A DNA stretch of 64,000 nt from Oxyruncus cristatus (lineage: Eukaryota; Chordata; Aves; Passeriformes; Cotingidae). Both the position numbers and the translations under genes were made by a program. The notes beneath the pieces were generated by a model that made no database searches, was not told where the DNA came from, and saw only the letters and a program-made list of their open reading frames with translations. Location of the stretch: contig VXAY01005673.1 of NCBI GenBank assembly GCA_013399855.1, positions 186,001 through 250,000 of the forward strand. Direction: 5' to 3'. Below, piece after piece: positions 38,276-51,139 of this stretch. The first letter of the stretch is position 1. Each line of letters opens with the position of its first letter.

Positions 38276-39724
38276 GCAGTGCCAGGCTTGCAGGAGAGGG
38301 GAGGATACAGAGGCTTTGCCCTACATAGAGGTCTGGTTGGTGGTGACTTTGGAGCACCCTGAGCCATGCAGCAGTGCAGGGAGGCCTTGCTATTATTCTC
38401 ATGTGACAAAAAGAGCCCAGATGTGCCGAGACTCAGGCTCTTCAGGATGCAGAGCCCGCCTTTCTCCCCATCCTGCTGTACATGTGTTTCAAACGACAAT
38501 TACACTTGTATTTTACAAAATACACTGCTCAAAAGAGGAAAGGAAGCCGCGGCGCTCCCTGCCCCCACTCCTCCAGGCCCCCATTAAGTCTGTTTGCCTA
38601 TGATTTCTTCCAACTGACAGAGCCAGTCTGTTAGCAGTTAAGTTAAACAGAGCTTGTCCTGTAATAACCCCGTTCAGGCTGCTAATTGGTACCAGTACCT
38701 ACTCCCTGCCTCCTCCTCGCTGCTGGCAGAGCTTAGTTTGCTGTGCTACTGCCAGGTTAGTGGGAGAAGGGGTGTCACCTGCTGGCCTTTGCTCTGGCAG
38801 AGGGCTTCTCCTGTCACAGCACAAGTAGCAGCGGCAGGGGGAGGCGAGCAAGAATGGGAAGGGCTTTGCCGGAGAAAGAAATGACCACGTCCCTAAATGT
38901 GCTCTGTTCCTCACTGCTGAAATTGAAGACAGCAGTCGCTCTGGCTAATCTGGCCACAAAGTCATCCTAATCGTCTCCTTATGACATCTCAGTGCATCGC
39001 AGTTGAAAAAATGATGACATCTCAGCATTGCCACAGGAACACATGGCTTCACAGCAGGGAAGACAGACAAGGTACTGCTCAAGCTGGACACCACTACGGA
39101 GTGCTGGTCCCATGAGGTGCCCAGCTTCTCTGGAGATGTAGCTATCGCTACTACCAAAATGCCTCAGTTTTATCTAGTAACAGTCAGCCCTCACAGAGCA
39201 CCATGCACTAGGAACAATTCAAGTCAAGGAACAGGTGAAAATACAGATCCTTGGAAGGGATGCACTTGCAGTGCTGCCCAGTCCCTTGGAGAACCCAGAT
39301 GGCTGGGCAGAAGTAGGCTTTGTTGTTTGGTCCTCATAGTAGTTGGGTTCAAATCCTTTGGATGACCTGTGAGAGTATGATATTATTTCATTTCCAGGAA
39401 AAACTGTTTTACTGCTCAAGATACTTCTAGGTATCACATTTTGGGGTCCCCTGCACAAAATAGTCAGAATTATGTCTGCAGTAATTGCCTGCCAGAGAAT
39501 ATACTTGCTTGTCTGCTCAGGGATAAGCAAAACCTTCTTATGCGAGGAGCCCCCACTAACACACACCGAATTTCGAATGTTTGCTGCCAAGTCACAGGAA
39601 AAGAGATGATTTCAATTAATCAATTCATCAATTAAATCAACAAATAACTTCATAGTCAGTGCAGTTGGAGGAAAAGAATGAGAAGGCTGAATCTAACAGG
39701 CTGCTCATTGTGAAATATATGTGC

Positions 39725-39840
39725 CACTCCTATTATTATTACTAGTTTTTTGTTGAAGGTTTCCAAAGCAGTTAACTCATTAATCCTCAGAGGGTGCGTG
39801 GGAGGTAAGACAGTCATTACACATTAAGTAAAAGCCCTGG
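39725..39840 (-). repeat. MIR-like SINE remnant
   Basis: Reads as the reverse-oriented MIR core: 'attattattactag', 'ccaaagcagttaactcattaatcctcag', then 'gtgggaggtaagacagtcatta', matching 'ttacatgcattatctcatttaatcctca..gaggtaggtactatta'. The tail block with the tRNA-derived part is not recognisable. Assigned from motif order only. Confidence 0.5.
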
Positions 39841-41842
39841 TTGTCAATGGTGCCAAATGTTTTGGCTGCAGGGAGGCTGTTGAGAGGACAGCACAAGATC
39901 TTAGTTCTTCTCATTTTGCCAGTATCCAGGGTCAAACTAGTCTACCTGCTGCCCAGAGAGGTCTTCTTGCGGCATGTGCAGTGTTTCCAGGCACAGAAGG
40001 AGTGATCTGAGCCTGCATCCTTCTCTGAAGGCCCTTGATGTGATCCTGAGGAATGGTCTAAGGCCCCAGACACACACAGGAGTATCTGTCAGCCTGATGC
40101 TCTTTCCAGTAACTCCTCGGAATGACAGGAGCACAGGGTCTTTATCCTGAACATTGTCACGTCTTTGTGTTAGCTCTCCATGGAAGCAATTGGAAGAGCA
40201 TCCTCATGCACAGCAGTCCTGCACTGAGGGGAACCTACACACCCCTTGGCCCTGCAGAGCAGAGAAGGAATGCAGCATGCCTTTCTCCACCAGCATTATT
40301 CGAAGATCAGGCTCCAAGATCCCACCCTGAACACATTCTTGGGAGGAAAAAGAAATTTCTCTGTTCACTGACCAAGCGCCAAGAAGTGTATTTATGCATC
40401 CTCTTCTTCGAGAACAGTGTTTGATTCTGCTCACCAAGTCTCCCTCATCCCCATTAGGCAGGGCTCCAAGCATCCCTGGCTCCCGGCTCCTCCAACCTGG
40501 AGCTATCCGTGGTTTGTGCAACACACCTAGCTCTCATGGTTTTGCTCATTGCAAACATCTGACTTCATGCACAGTTCCTGCTTTGGCACTATAGTGTCCA
40601 AATCATCCTATAAGCATCACAGAATTGTTCAGCTCAGAACAAGTAGCCCCAGCTTTTTCACACCTTAGGAATTACTGACACCACAAATGTGGAGAAGGTA
40701 AATTGTTTGTTGCAATTACTTAACTGAGATCTTAATTCACAGAATTTTAGGAATCTCTGCCCAGGAGAGAAAGCTCAGAAATGGGAGGTGCACCCTGGAG
40801 CTCCAGGTAGTGGAAGAGAAAAGAATTTAGGAGCTGGCAAAGCCCTGCTGGTGTGAGAAACTGCTCAGGAGAGTCCCAGCAGCATCTCCACACAGAATTG
40901 GTCTCACACAGCCTCTGTGGCTGGACCAGTGGGAAAGCAGAAGTCTGTACTGGCTGTGAAGCCCAAAGCTTTGGGATCTGAGGAGCAGAAGCTATACAAC
41001 CAGCACTTTCCTCGTGTCTGAGCTAGTGGAGTAGTTTTAGGCAACCTTGATATGAAAGAGCAGTGAGAACTAGCAAGCCAAATGGTTCTCATTAGTGGCT
41101 CATTTTCTTGGTGTGAGGGATAAAAGCCCAGAAAGAGCTAAAGCATCTCCCAGAATCTGGGTGGAGGGGAAGGGAATAACTACAGGATCACCCTTTCCCC
41201 AGGCAGTGACTCTAGAGCTTGGCATGACCCTGCAGCTGGGAAAGGAGGAACTGCAAGCCCATTGCTGAGCTTGGCAGTCAGTCTAAGAGCCTACTCCCAA
41301 CCTAAAAAAGGATCTTAGAGTTTGGGGTAGAGACAGACCTGGCAGACTGAGAAGGGCTGGGCAAGTAGACTGCTCCAGTGACCTGTAGATACAATAGGTT
41401 GGGTGCACAGCAGAGTGAGAGAGTAAACATGGACTGGAGGCAGGGGTATTTGAAACCAGAGCAAATAAATATGCCAGAGTATCTCTGTTGAGCAAACTGC
41501 TGACAGCTGGGGAGAAGAGGCTCCAAGGCCAGAAGACCACATGTCTCTATGAAGTGATCCCTGTGCTGCTGTCTCAGACTGAGTGTCTGGCAGCACATCT
41601 CCCAACCTTCAGGAGCTAAATAGGGAGAAATCTGGACAACCAGGGCAAGAATGCACTGGCTGTGTTTTGAAAAGCCACATGAGCATGGTGTTTCTGGAGT
41701 CTTCTGGTTTTCTGAAAATTCCTCACAGAAGCTCATATGCTTAGACATTTAGGTGAAATAGCAGCAGTTGATGTCCCAGTGCTGTTTCCAGATCTCTTCC
41801 TTTAGTTATCTGGCCCATACATGAATATAACCATTGGGAAGC
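39841..41842. other. Non-coding stretch, no supported gene
   Basis: No gene is recognised. The longest frame is 148 codons (41302-41748, -) without known similarity. A short 'catcacagaattgttcagctcagaa' near 40615 faintly recalls a CR1 3' end but is too short to call. Confidence 0.65.
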
Positions 41843-44032
<2,190 letters not shown>

Positions 44033-44402
44033 ATAGAATCATAGAATCATAGAATCATAAAATCATACAATCATAGAATCAGATGGGTTGGAAAGGACCC
44101 CTGAGATCATCATATCCAACCCTTGATCCAACACCACTGCAGTTACTAGACTATGGAACTAAGTGCCACGTCCAGCCTCATCTTAAAAACCTCCAGGGAC
44201 GGAGAATCCACCACTTCCCTGGGCAGCCCATTCCAATGGCTGATTACTCTCTCTGTAAAGAATTTCTTTCTGATATCTAACCTAAACCTCCCCTGGCACA
44301 GCTTAAGGCCATGCCCCCTTGTCTTACTCTGGTTGCCTGGGAGAAGAGACCAATCCCCACCTGGCTACAACCTCCTCTCAGGTAGTTGTAGAGAGCGATG
44401 GA
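44033..44402 (-). mobile_element. CR1 LINE 3' fragment, 5'-truncated
   Basis: The minus-strand 3' end is marked by five or six 8-base units of the TCATAGAA type (44033-44080). They are followed by the typical CR1 tail: 'gatgggttggaaaggacccctgagatcat', 'ccagggacggagaatccacca', 'ctctctgtaaagaatttctttctgatatctaacc', 'cttgtcttactctgg', 'aggtagttgtagagagcgat'. Similarity stops abruptly at about 44402, a standard 5' truncation. The copy is less diverged than the one at 32.5 kb and belongs to a different subfamily than the 28.2 kb copy. No coding part is present. Confidence 0.93.
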
Positions 44403-47129
44403 GCAGAGCTGCAGCTGGCTGCTCCTTCCAGTCACTCACTGGGCTCTTACTCACCAGGCTGAGCAGCTTGTGCTGCAGGTGATGCCTCACTGGTCAGGCA
44501 TTTCCATATGGGAGAATGGGATGCTACACTGAGCCACCTCAATGCTGGCAAGAAGAGGTGTTGGGGGATGGGGTACAGTGGGGAAGAGTAATGGAAACAA
44601 TGGGAGTTTTATACGAACATCATCCACAGTGTGAAGGTCACGATTGGATTTGTCATCAGGAAATCCCACTTTGTTATTTCAAATTTTTTTGATTCCAATT
44701 CTGCATGGGTGGAGCTGTATGTGAATGTGTGTATGTGTACACACAAAGCACAGCCAGCCAGCCACCTCTACAACCATCTGTCTTCCCCCAGACTTGCTCC
44801 TGGCTCCGCTATGCCAGGGACTGATGTGATCCCGCTGATAATCGGGCACAATTTGTCAGAGCACAGCCGATTTTGCCATCCTTCATGCTGGCTGGGAATG
44901 CAAAATGTGAAGCTGCAGGGCCAGGGGATAGAGCACATCCCTTCTGCACCTGATCTCTTACTCCAGGAGGAAAATGGGCTCTGCTGAAGCCCTGCCTCAC
45001 ACCAGCCCCACTCTCCTCTCTATCTTCAGGCTTTCTGTGTTTCTTCTCCCTGTCTAATTTCCTTGTGAGGGAGTGTGACAGGCTCACTTCCTCTCACAAA
45101 GCAGATGTGAGATTTGGGACTGCAGTTCCTGAAGAGCTGGGCTTTGTTGTCCTGTACGAAAGCCAAGCTCTGTGGTACCCTTGATGCTGCAGCACACAGT
45201 GAGTTCAAAATGGCAGGGAGGTACTGACAAAGAGCACATCTTCCTTGTTACACTGGGTGGCCTGAACCTGCTGACAGCTTTAATTTTGGAAGCTGACAGT
45301 GGCTCCCTACACGCTGTGTCTGTCTGTCTGTTGATTTGACTGAGCTATGAGCATATCCCCTTCACTTTGCATTCCCATGGCATAGCCTATTTGGGGTCAG
45401 AGTACCTCTGCCACCATAGGAATCCCCAAGTTGCCCCCCTCCACTTGCCCTTTCCCTCTCCTGTTACCACCTAGAAAGCATCACAGAAAAGCTCCTGATG
45501 TCTAGGAGCCTGGCAGCAGCAAGATGACAGCATCCCTGCCTGCGGGAGCCTCAGAGGCAGAGGGTGATGTTCAGATGCCTCCACGGACTCCATGCCTCAG
45601 GCAGGAGGGAGCAAGCAGGTCTGCAACTCTCCAGACAGTCCTTAGTACACACATGCAGCTCTACACTACTTTGTCTAGGCTGGTTCCTTGGAAACAAGTG
45701 TGCACAGGGGCAGAATAAGGTCCATGTACGGGAGAGGCTGAGCTGGAACAGGCACTGGGGTTGAGAGAGCCTTCTAGTGATTGCTTTTCTTTATCTAGTA
45801 TCTACTCCTGGAAGGCAGCTTAATCCCAGGACTAGCCTTTCTTCCCACGTTAAATGCCATTACTCAGATTCTACACATCTAGGCGGTAACAGACTAAACA
45901 AGATGAAGGACCAGGGGGTGTATAATTATGATACCAATATATGTCACAGCTTACACAGCAGATAACCAGTATTTTTCACGAAATCACTGGTAAATGGCTC
46001 CCAGGGGAGATCTCTCCCTACAGGGGCAGCATTTCACACCAGCAGCCACTATAATGAGGGCAAAAGTACTCATCCTTGCTCCCAGGGGTCTTACCACGAG
46101 GTGTAGGCAACAGACTTTGCTTTCCTGCGGCAGCCCTCAAGCACAGCAATTTGCCTTGCTCGGGGCAGTTGGATACGCCTCATTCTTCCTCAGCTTGTTT
46201 TGACCGTCTTCTATGGCCGGACCATACTAAAAGAAAAGAAACAAGTTAATTCTGCCAAACCAAAGGGTTTGACATTTGACTGCAAGTTGTGTGAAGAGAG
46301 ACAAAACACTTTTTTTCTCAGCCATGGCCAGCTAGAGTTTGGTTGAGACACTTCCCATCATGGCAGTGCAGTCTTCCAGGGCACACTGCTTTCTTAAGGC
46401 ATCTTTTTGTTTTGGTCACTGTGGTTTTTGGAGTGGGTTTCAGATTTCCTTGTCAGATTCAGGAGCTGTGTGTCTGTCCTCAAAACTGCCAAGCATGTCT
46501 CACAGGACCCCTTCCCTGCACACCTAAGTTAGGAGTGGTTTTTTTTGTTTTCTGTTTCTCGGGGGCTGAGAGAATGCCAGAGAAATAGGGCAGAGCTTGA
46601 TGGAGAATGAATTTCTCTGGAGGAAAGAAAGAACCGCAGACGCCTGCCCTTCTATTCCTGTTTACCTTTGCTTTCAGGAGGTCAATTGAATTGTGGGCAT
46701 AAACTTACACTGCGGTTTGCAAACTGATACTCACCAGAAGGTGTTCTGGCGTCACAGAGAATTCTGTGTTTCGATTTCTTCCTTCCCAGCTCTTTTATGG
46801 CTTGGTAATAACTTGCAACACATGTATTACAGAAACATTATTTACAGAACATTTTTGCAGCATCACAATTAAATTTAGTTGGCAAAATTCCCGTGAAGAT
46901 GTTCCTCACATGGCAATAACCAAAAATCCATTTCAAACTTGGACTTCGCCAGTTCTTTCTGTGTGGTACAGCTGAAGGATTTCTTCAGAAGCGCTGATTG
47001 AAAGTTTTGTAGTTTTCAATTCTGTATATACTGAGAAAGGGGTGGGTGGGGGATGTTTTGTGCAGCAAACACTCACTTGGCCTCTCTACCCACTCAGTTA
47101 TGGTCCCCCCTTCCATATGGGACATGGCC
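44403..47129. other. Non-coding stretch, no supported gene
   Basis: No gene is recognised. Frames reach 118 codons (44631-44987, +). A short (TGTC)n run occurs near 45318. Nothing else is structured. Confidence 0.65.
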
Positions 47130-47405
47130 CCCCTGTGGAACTCATTGCTGCAGGACATTGTGGAGGACAACTATCTCGATGGCTCCAATAGCACAACAGA
47201 CAATGAGAAGGCTCTCATGGTCAAATACAACGATCTAACCAAAGCTCCATCCCTGGACATGTCTGCAGTGCAAGCCATCAGGTACTAAGAGGCAGCAGAA
47301 GGGAAAATATCCCTCTGTCAAGGCCCAGTTTTTATGACTTAGTTGCTGTTAAAACCAGGAGAATGAACTAGGTCGATTTCGATCTGACCCAGTATAGCAC
47401 TTAGT
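47130..47405 (+). mobile_element. Ancient L3/CR1-like LINE 3' remnant
   Basis: The plus strand opens with 'tgtggaactcattgctgcaggacattgtggaggacaa', the hallmark 'gtggaactcattgccacaggatgttgtggaggcc' block of old CR1/L3-type LINEs. It closes with 'gctgttaaaaccaggagaatgaactaggtcgatttcgatctgacccagtatagcac', matching '..ggactagatggac..ggtctgacccagtatggca'. The middle is diverged. An 80-codon frame starting at 47046 runs through the first part and stops at 47286-47288. It is explained by the repeat and is unlikely to be a gene. Confidence 0.7.
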
Positions 47406-48164
47406 TCAAATTTACACTGGCTGGGAGTCAAGCCTGATTTCTATCACAGAGTGTTGTGCAATTCTTGCTCTCATTCCCAGTGCTGTCTCTTCCCATCCCA
47501 CAGAGGTTACTGAGTTTGTATCTCAAGCTAAAGAGAGAGTACTTTCTGACTGCAGCCACATTTGTACCATCAGGCCTTGCCCAATTCTGCTTCTGAGATC
47601 TTATTCAGAGAACCACTTACGCTGACTTCCAAGAAAGAACGTGCTTAAATCCAGATGTCTTGGAGTGAGGCTCTACCAGCTCTTTATCTATGGAGTGTGA
47701 TGATTCTCCCCTCATTTTATCATCCATTTGCTGGATACTGGGCTCTAAGGGAGCCCCTTTTAGGTTCTCCCATCCCACAGGTACAGTCCAGACACAGAAC
47801 CCAAGAGCTGGTATCTTAGGCCCACAAGTCAGGAGGAGCTTTTCTCTGGTAGACTGGCTTAGAAAGAAGAGTCTCTGAACTCAAGAAGAGCTTTCCAGCA
47901 AGACTTAATGGGATATAGGGTGTTTTTCAAATCCCCTTAGTAAAGCCCTGAGGTTCAAAGGTGGACCTACCGGGAGGGACTGTCTGGAGTTGTTGGGGTT
48001 TCTGTCCACTCATCATCCAGGCTCTGCTGAAAACCTGTAGTCACATTTGTTGGCAAATTTGTATTTTTAGCATCTTCAGATCCCTTGCATTATACAACGC
48101 TCCTGAATTTCCCTCATCCCAGAGCCTGACATGCTTGCACCCAAACACAATAATACTTATCCTT
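47406..48164. other. Non-coding stretch with weak repeat unit
   Basis: No gene is seen. The segment 47532-47576 is the first copy of a weak direct repeat (partner 48991-49035, 36 of 45 positions identical). The remainder has no recognisable feature. Confidence 0.6.
47532..47576. repeat. Direct repeat, copy A (partner 48991-49035)
   Basis: Starts with 'agagagagtact' and shares a 20-base core with one mismatch, then 'ccatcagg/acc'. Identity to the partner is 36 of 45 without gaps. Both copies have the same orientation, 1,459 bases apart. Probably two remnants of one unnamed interspersed family. Confidence 0.5.
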
Positions 48165-48268
48165 CATTCCACTTTCCTCCCTAGCTAGTCCTCCTCACTG
48201 GTCAACAGCCCTTCTTCAGTGCCATGTGCTGGTTTCTTCAATGATTTAGAAAGGAAGATGTACAATAA
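48165..48268 (+). repeat. Inverted repeat, left arm
   Basis: The 104 bases match the reverse complement of 50422-50525 at 95 of 104 positions with no gaps (about 91%). The match falls off on both sides, although a few bases of weaker similarity extend beyond each end. The arm contains no recognisable transposon end and no homopolymer. The two arms enclose 2,153 bases. Confidence 0.9.
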
Positions 48269-48990
48269 TACTAGAAGGGTGTGTAATGAGGTAAGGAAGA
48301 GATATAATGAGACAAGAGTGATGCAAATGCCTGCTGGATAAGAAAGGGAGACATCCTTCAGTGGATCGGTGAAGAGGGATCCTCATTGCAAGAAAAAGTC
48401 ACAGTGATGAAAACAAATAAAGGCGTCCTGGAGCTCTTCTCTGACTCTTGAGGCTCCAAGTGATGTGTGCAATGCTTGGGAAGAGGAGACTGGCACTGCA
48501 GGCGCGGTGTAAAAGGGCCTGGGAAAGCATACTGCTGAGCCCCAACACCTTTGCGTCAGCTGGTATGCAGCCCCTGCCACAGGTCTGCTCACCCATCCCT
48601 GTGGGATATAGTGCAAGGATAATGGCTATGGACTGACTCTTGTCTGGCAAGACCCAGAAAGTTCCAGGACGAACGTTGTCTCAGGAAAGAGAAGAGAAAG
48701 GGACTCATCAATACGAGCACGCCAATGGTCTTACAGGGGAGTGTTGGGAACACCTGCCCTTTTCTTCATAAGCACAAAAGCAATGGAGAAGAAAAAGTTA
48801 AAGTGTGGGGAATTCCAGTGGAATAACACATATTTTAACACCAGCTGATGAACTCAGTAGTACTCAGAAAGGGCCTGGGTAGCTAGAAGGCACAGGACCA
48901 TTGCAAACATAAGTAAGTTATGCAATTTTTCTTCTCATTTTTGTTGGTGGCTTCTGAAAGTCAGCCTGGGGAGTTATGTGAGTATGGAAT

Positions 48991-49035
48991 AGAGAGAGTA
49001 CTGTCTGACTGAAGTTATCTCTGTGCCATCAGACC
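48991..49035. repeat. Direct repeat, copy B (partner 47532-47576)
   Basis: Same-orientation partner of 47532-47576, 80% identical over 45 bases. It lies inside the interval bounded by the inverted repeat arms, while copy A lies outside. Confidence 0.5.
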
Positions 49036-49290
49036 AACTTCTACAATTTTGAAGGCAGTCAGCAAGGCTTGGGAACATTGCAAATAATGACCACTTGTGT
49101 CAGAAGGAGTATGAGTTATCCTGCCTCAAGACCTGTTTTGGCTGCTTAGTTGGAATGTATACCCATGACAGGGGATGAAGGGCAGAGATGTACTTGCTCC
49201 ACACTTGACCCCTCCACGCCCTGACATCTTTCCTAGGAACACTCGTGCTGGCCACTGTCGGACATGGGATGGAAAGAAGGATTCATCCCA

Positions 49291-49326
49291 CATGCACATC
49301 CCATGTGCACATTCCATGTGCACATT
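49291..49326. repeat. Palindromic 13-base tandem repeat
   Basis: About two and a half to three units of 'catgtgcacattc', each containing the palindrome 'atgtgcacat'. The first unit is diverged (catgcacatcc). Small and probably slippage-derived. Confidence 0.75.
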
Positions 49327-50421
49327 TACAGTGCTTTGGCTAGTACAACCCCCATGACCTTCCAAGCTTTAATGTCTGCAGCACCTGAAGAGAAACCTGG
49401 AGCATCCTGCATTTGATTGCCTGATTCCACCAGCTACAAGCCTGGGGATTACCTAGCTGTCATGGTGACAGTCTGAAATATCACCTGGACTTTCAGGATG
49501 TAGGAAAAGGATTAGGTAAGCGGCAGAGTGATTTAAAATAGAGACAGATGCCTGCTCCAGAGGCCTGCTCCAGAACTGCTACGGGCTTTGTCTTGAGCCA
49601 GCTTAGTGGAGTGAGCAGCTCTCAGAACTGCTCAGGATCATCATATCTCACCTGTCTGGGGACTCCAGCAATGCTGAAAGCAGGCACTTTGCTTTTTTAA
49701 TCAGGTGCTGTTTTCTTGAGGCTCCCTCTTAGCTGCAGCTACAGCTTGTCTACTCATTAGCAGCTCCAGGCTGACACACAAGCAGAGGGAAGACTGCTCA
49801 CCACTCGTCAAATACTGACCTTATTTGCATGTTTTCTGTTTTTATGCAATTTTTAAAGTGCAAACAGATGTCATGAGATTTTTATCTCGTTACCTTCATA
49901 TGGTTTTCATCCCCATTAAACTTTCAAAGAAAAACTACGTGCAACCAAGTTCTCAGTCCCACAACCCTAAGAAGTCCCATGCAATAGAACAGCCCAAAGC
50001 CAAGTAGCTCGCTTACACAAAAAGCCTAAACACTCCAGCATTGAAGTGTTGTACAAATCGGAGTCTTAACAGCTCAGACTGATCCAAGATACAGAAAACT
50101 GTGCTCCTTTTTCATACACTCTTCTTTCATTCACAGCTCAGACCATCTTTGAAATTCCCTCCTCTGTCTTCTGGTGATCTACCTGCCTTCATTTCACATT
50201 GTGTCAGCCCCAAACATTGCCTCTTCAGATCAGTCCTTGGGGTTGGAAAGTGCTCTTGTTAGTGTGCTACAGGCACATGGATTGGGACAGGTGGGCTCCC
50301 CCTGAGGCATCAAAGAGGCCATGGTGAGTCTGACTGTCCGAGCACCATGTCCAGCCTTTGGTGTCTGCTAGACAGCCCAGTAGAGGATTTGAAGTGGGCT
50401 GGCGGGTATATCCTCCTTGTG

Positions 50422-50525
50422 TTATTGTACGTCTTTCTTTCTAAATCATTGAAGCAATCAGTACATGGCAGTGAAGAAGGGATGCTGACCAGTGAGGAGG
50501 ACTAGCCAGGGAGGAAAGTGGAATG
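50422..50525 (-). repeat. Inverted repeat, right arm
   Basis: Reverse-complement partner of 48165-48268 (95 of 104 identical). It is followed directly by an open plus-strand frame of 144 codons (50533-50967) that I cannot relate to any protein. The sequence outside the arm is not related to that outside the left arm. Confidence 0.9.
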
Positions 50526-51113
50526 AGTAAGTATGGGAGGCACAGGAAGGCAGTTACAGCACTGCAATTCAGCCATTGAAAGCTTGGCTTTCTTAACTCT
50601 GCTGCTTCCCACAGACTTAACTTCGCTTACCAGAGCTTATGCCTCAGAGCAGCAGCTGCAGCTTTACAGGAGACCATCCTGCAGTGTTCCTCTTCCAACA
50701 AAAATACATGCTGCTGCTTTGAAGTTAGAATTAAACAAATCTTCCTTTAAGCCGCTTTATATTGCATCTAGTCCAAGCACTGGCAGGAAATTCATCTGCA
50801 TTGTTGTGCGTTACTGTACCAGCAACCAGGAGCTGCAGCAGCATCCAAAGGTGAGGCCTGGTCTCTCAGCTCATGACATCAACTTCCACAACACCATAAA
50901 GGGGTACTGTGCCACAACATACAAGGAGGCAAAACAGACAGATCTCTTCACCATTCTGCCCAGGTGACAGGTGCTATTCATACAACGTTGCTCTCTGTGG
51001 GTTTTGACTGAGCTGCACAAAGCTTCCTACAAAAAAAAGGGAATGAGACAGATTCTGCTACAAAGAACTCAGCATATAAGGAGACAAAGGAGTGATGGGA
51101 TCAGAGAGGAAAC

Positions 51114-51139
51114 AAAAAAAAAAGGAAGCTTTTTTTTTT
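51114..51139. repeat. A10/T10 inverted repeat
   Basis: Ten adenines, a six-base spacer GGAAGC, then ten thymines, giving a perfect ten-pair A/T stem potential. On either strand it carries a T10 run after a short spacer, but no upstream polymerase III-type gene is seen, so a terminator call is not supported. Confidence 0.8.

Larger units (their letters stand above)
32813..39720. other. Non-coding stretch, no supported gene
   Basis: No gene is recognised. A (CA)7 lies at 34934-34947 and a 12-base triplicate at 38240-38275. GC-richer patches at 35300-35900 and 38520-38900 contain homeodomain-type ATTA/TAAT sites near 35393 and 38683 and could be regulatory, but nothing in the sequence proves it. 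The longest frame is 168 codons (38097-38603, +), includes the short tandem repeat and has no known domain. Confidence 0.6.
48269..50421. other. Interval between the inverted repeat arms, no supported gene
   Basis: The enclosed 2.15 kb has no recognisable coding sequence: frames are at most 83 codons, and no transposase or reverse-transcriptase motif is visible. It holds the second copy of the weak direct repeat (48991-49035) and a self-complementary tandem run at 49291-49326. If the arms were terminal repeats of a mobile element, the element would be non-autonomous. Confidence 0.6.

Noticed and set aside
40612..40660. Short CR1-like phrase 'catcacagaattgttcagctc'
   Set aside because: Only some 20 bases resemble a CR1 3' end and the following sequence does not continue the match.
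50533..50967. Plus-strand frame of 144 codons next to the right inverted-repeat arm
   Set aside because: No domain, no start context or splice evidence, and no similarity that I recognise. Length alone is not unusual for 64 kb.
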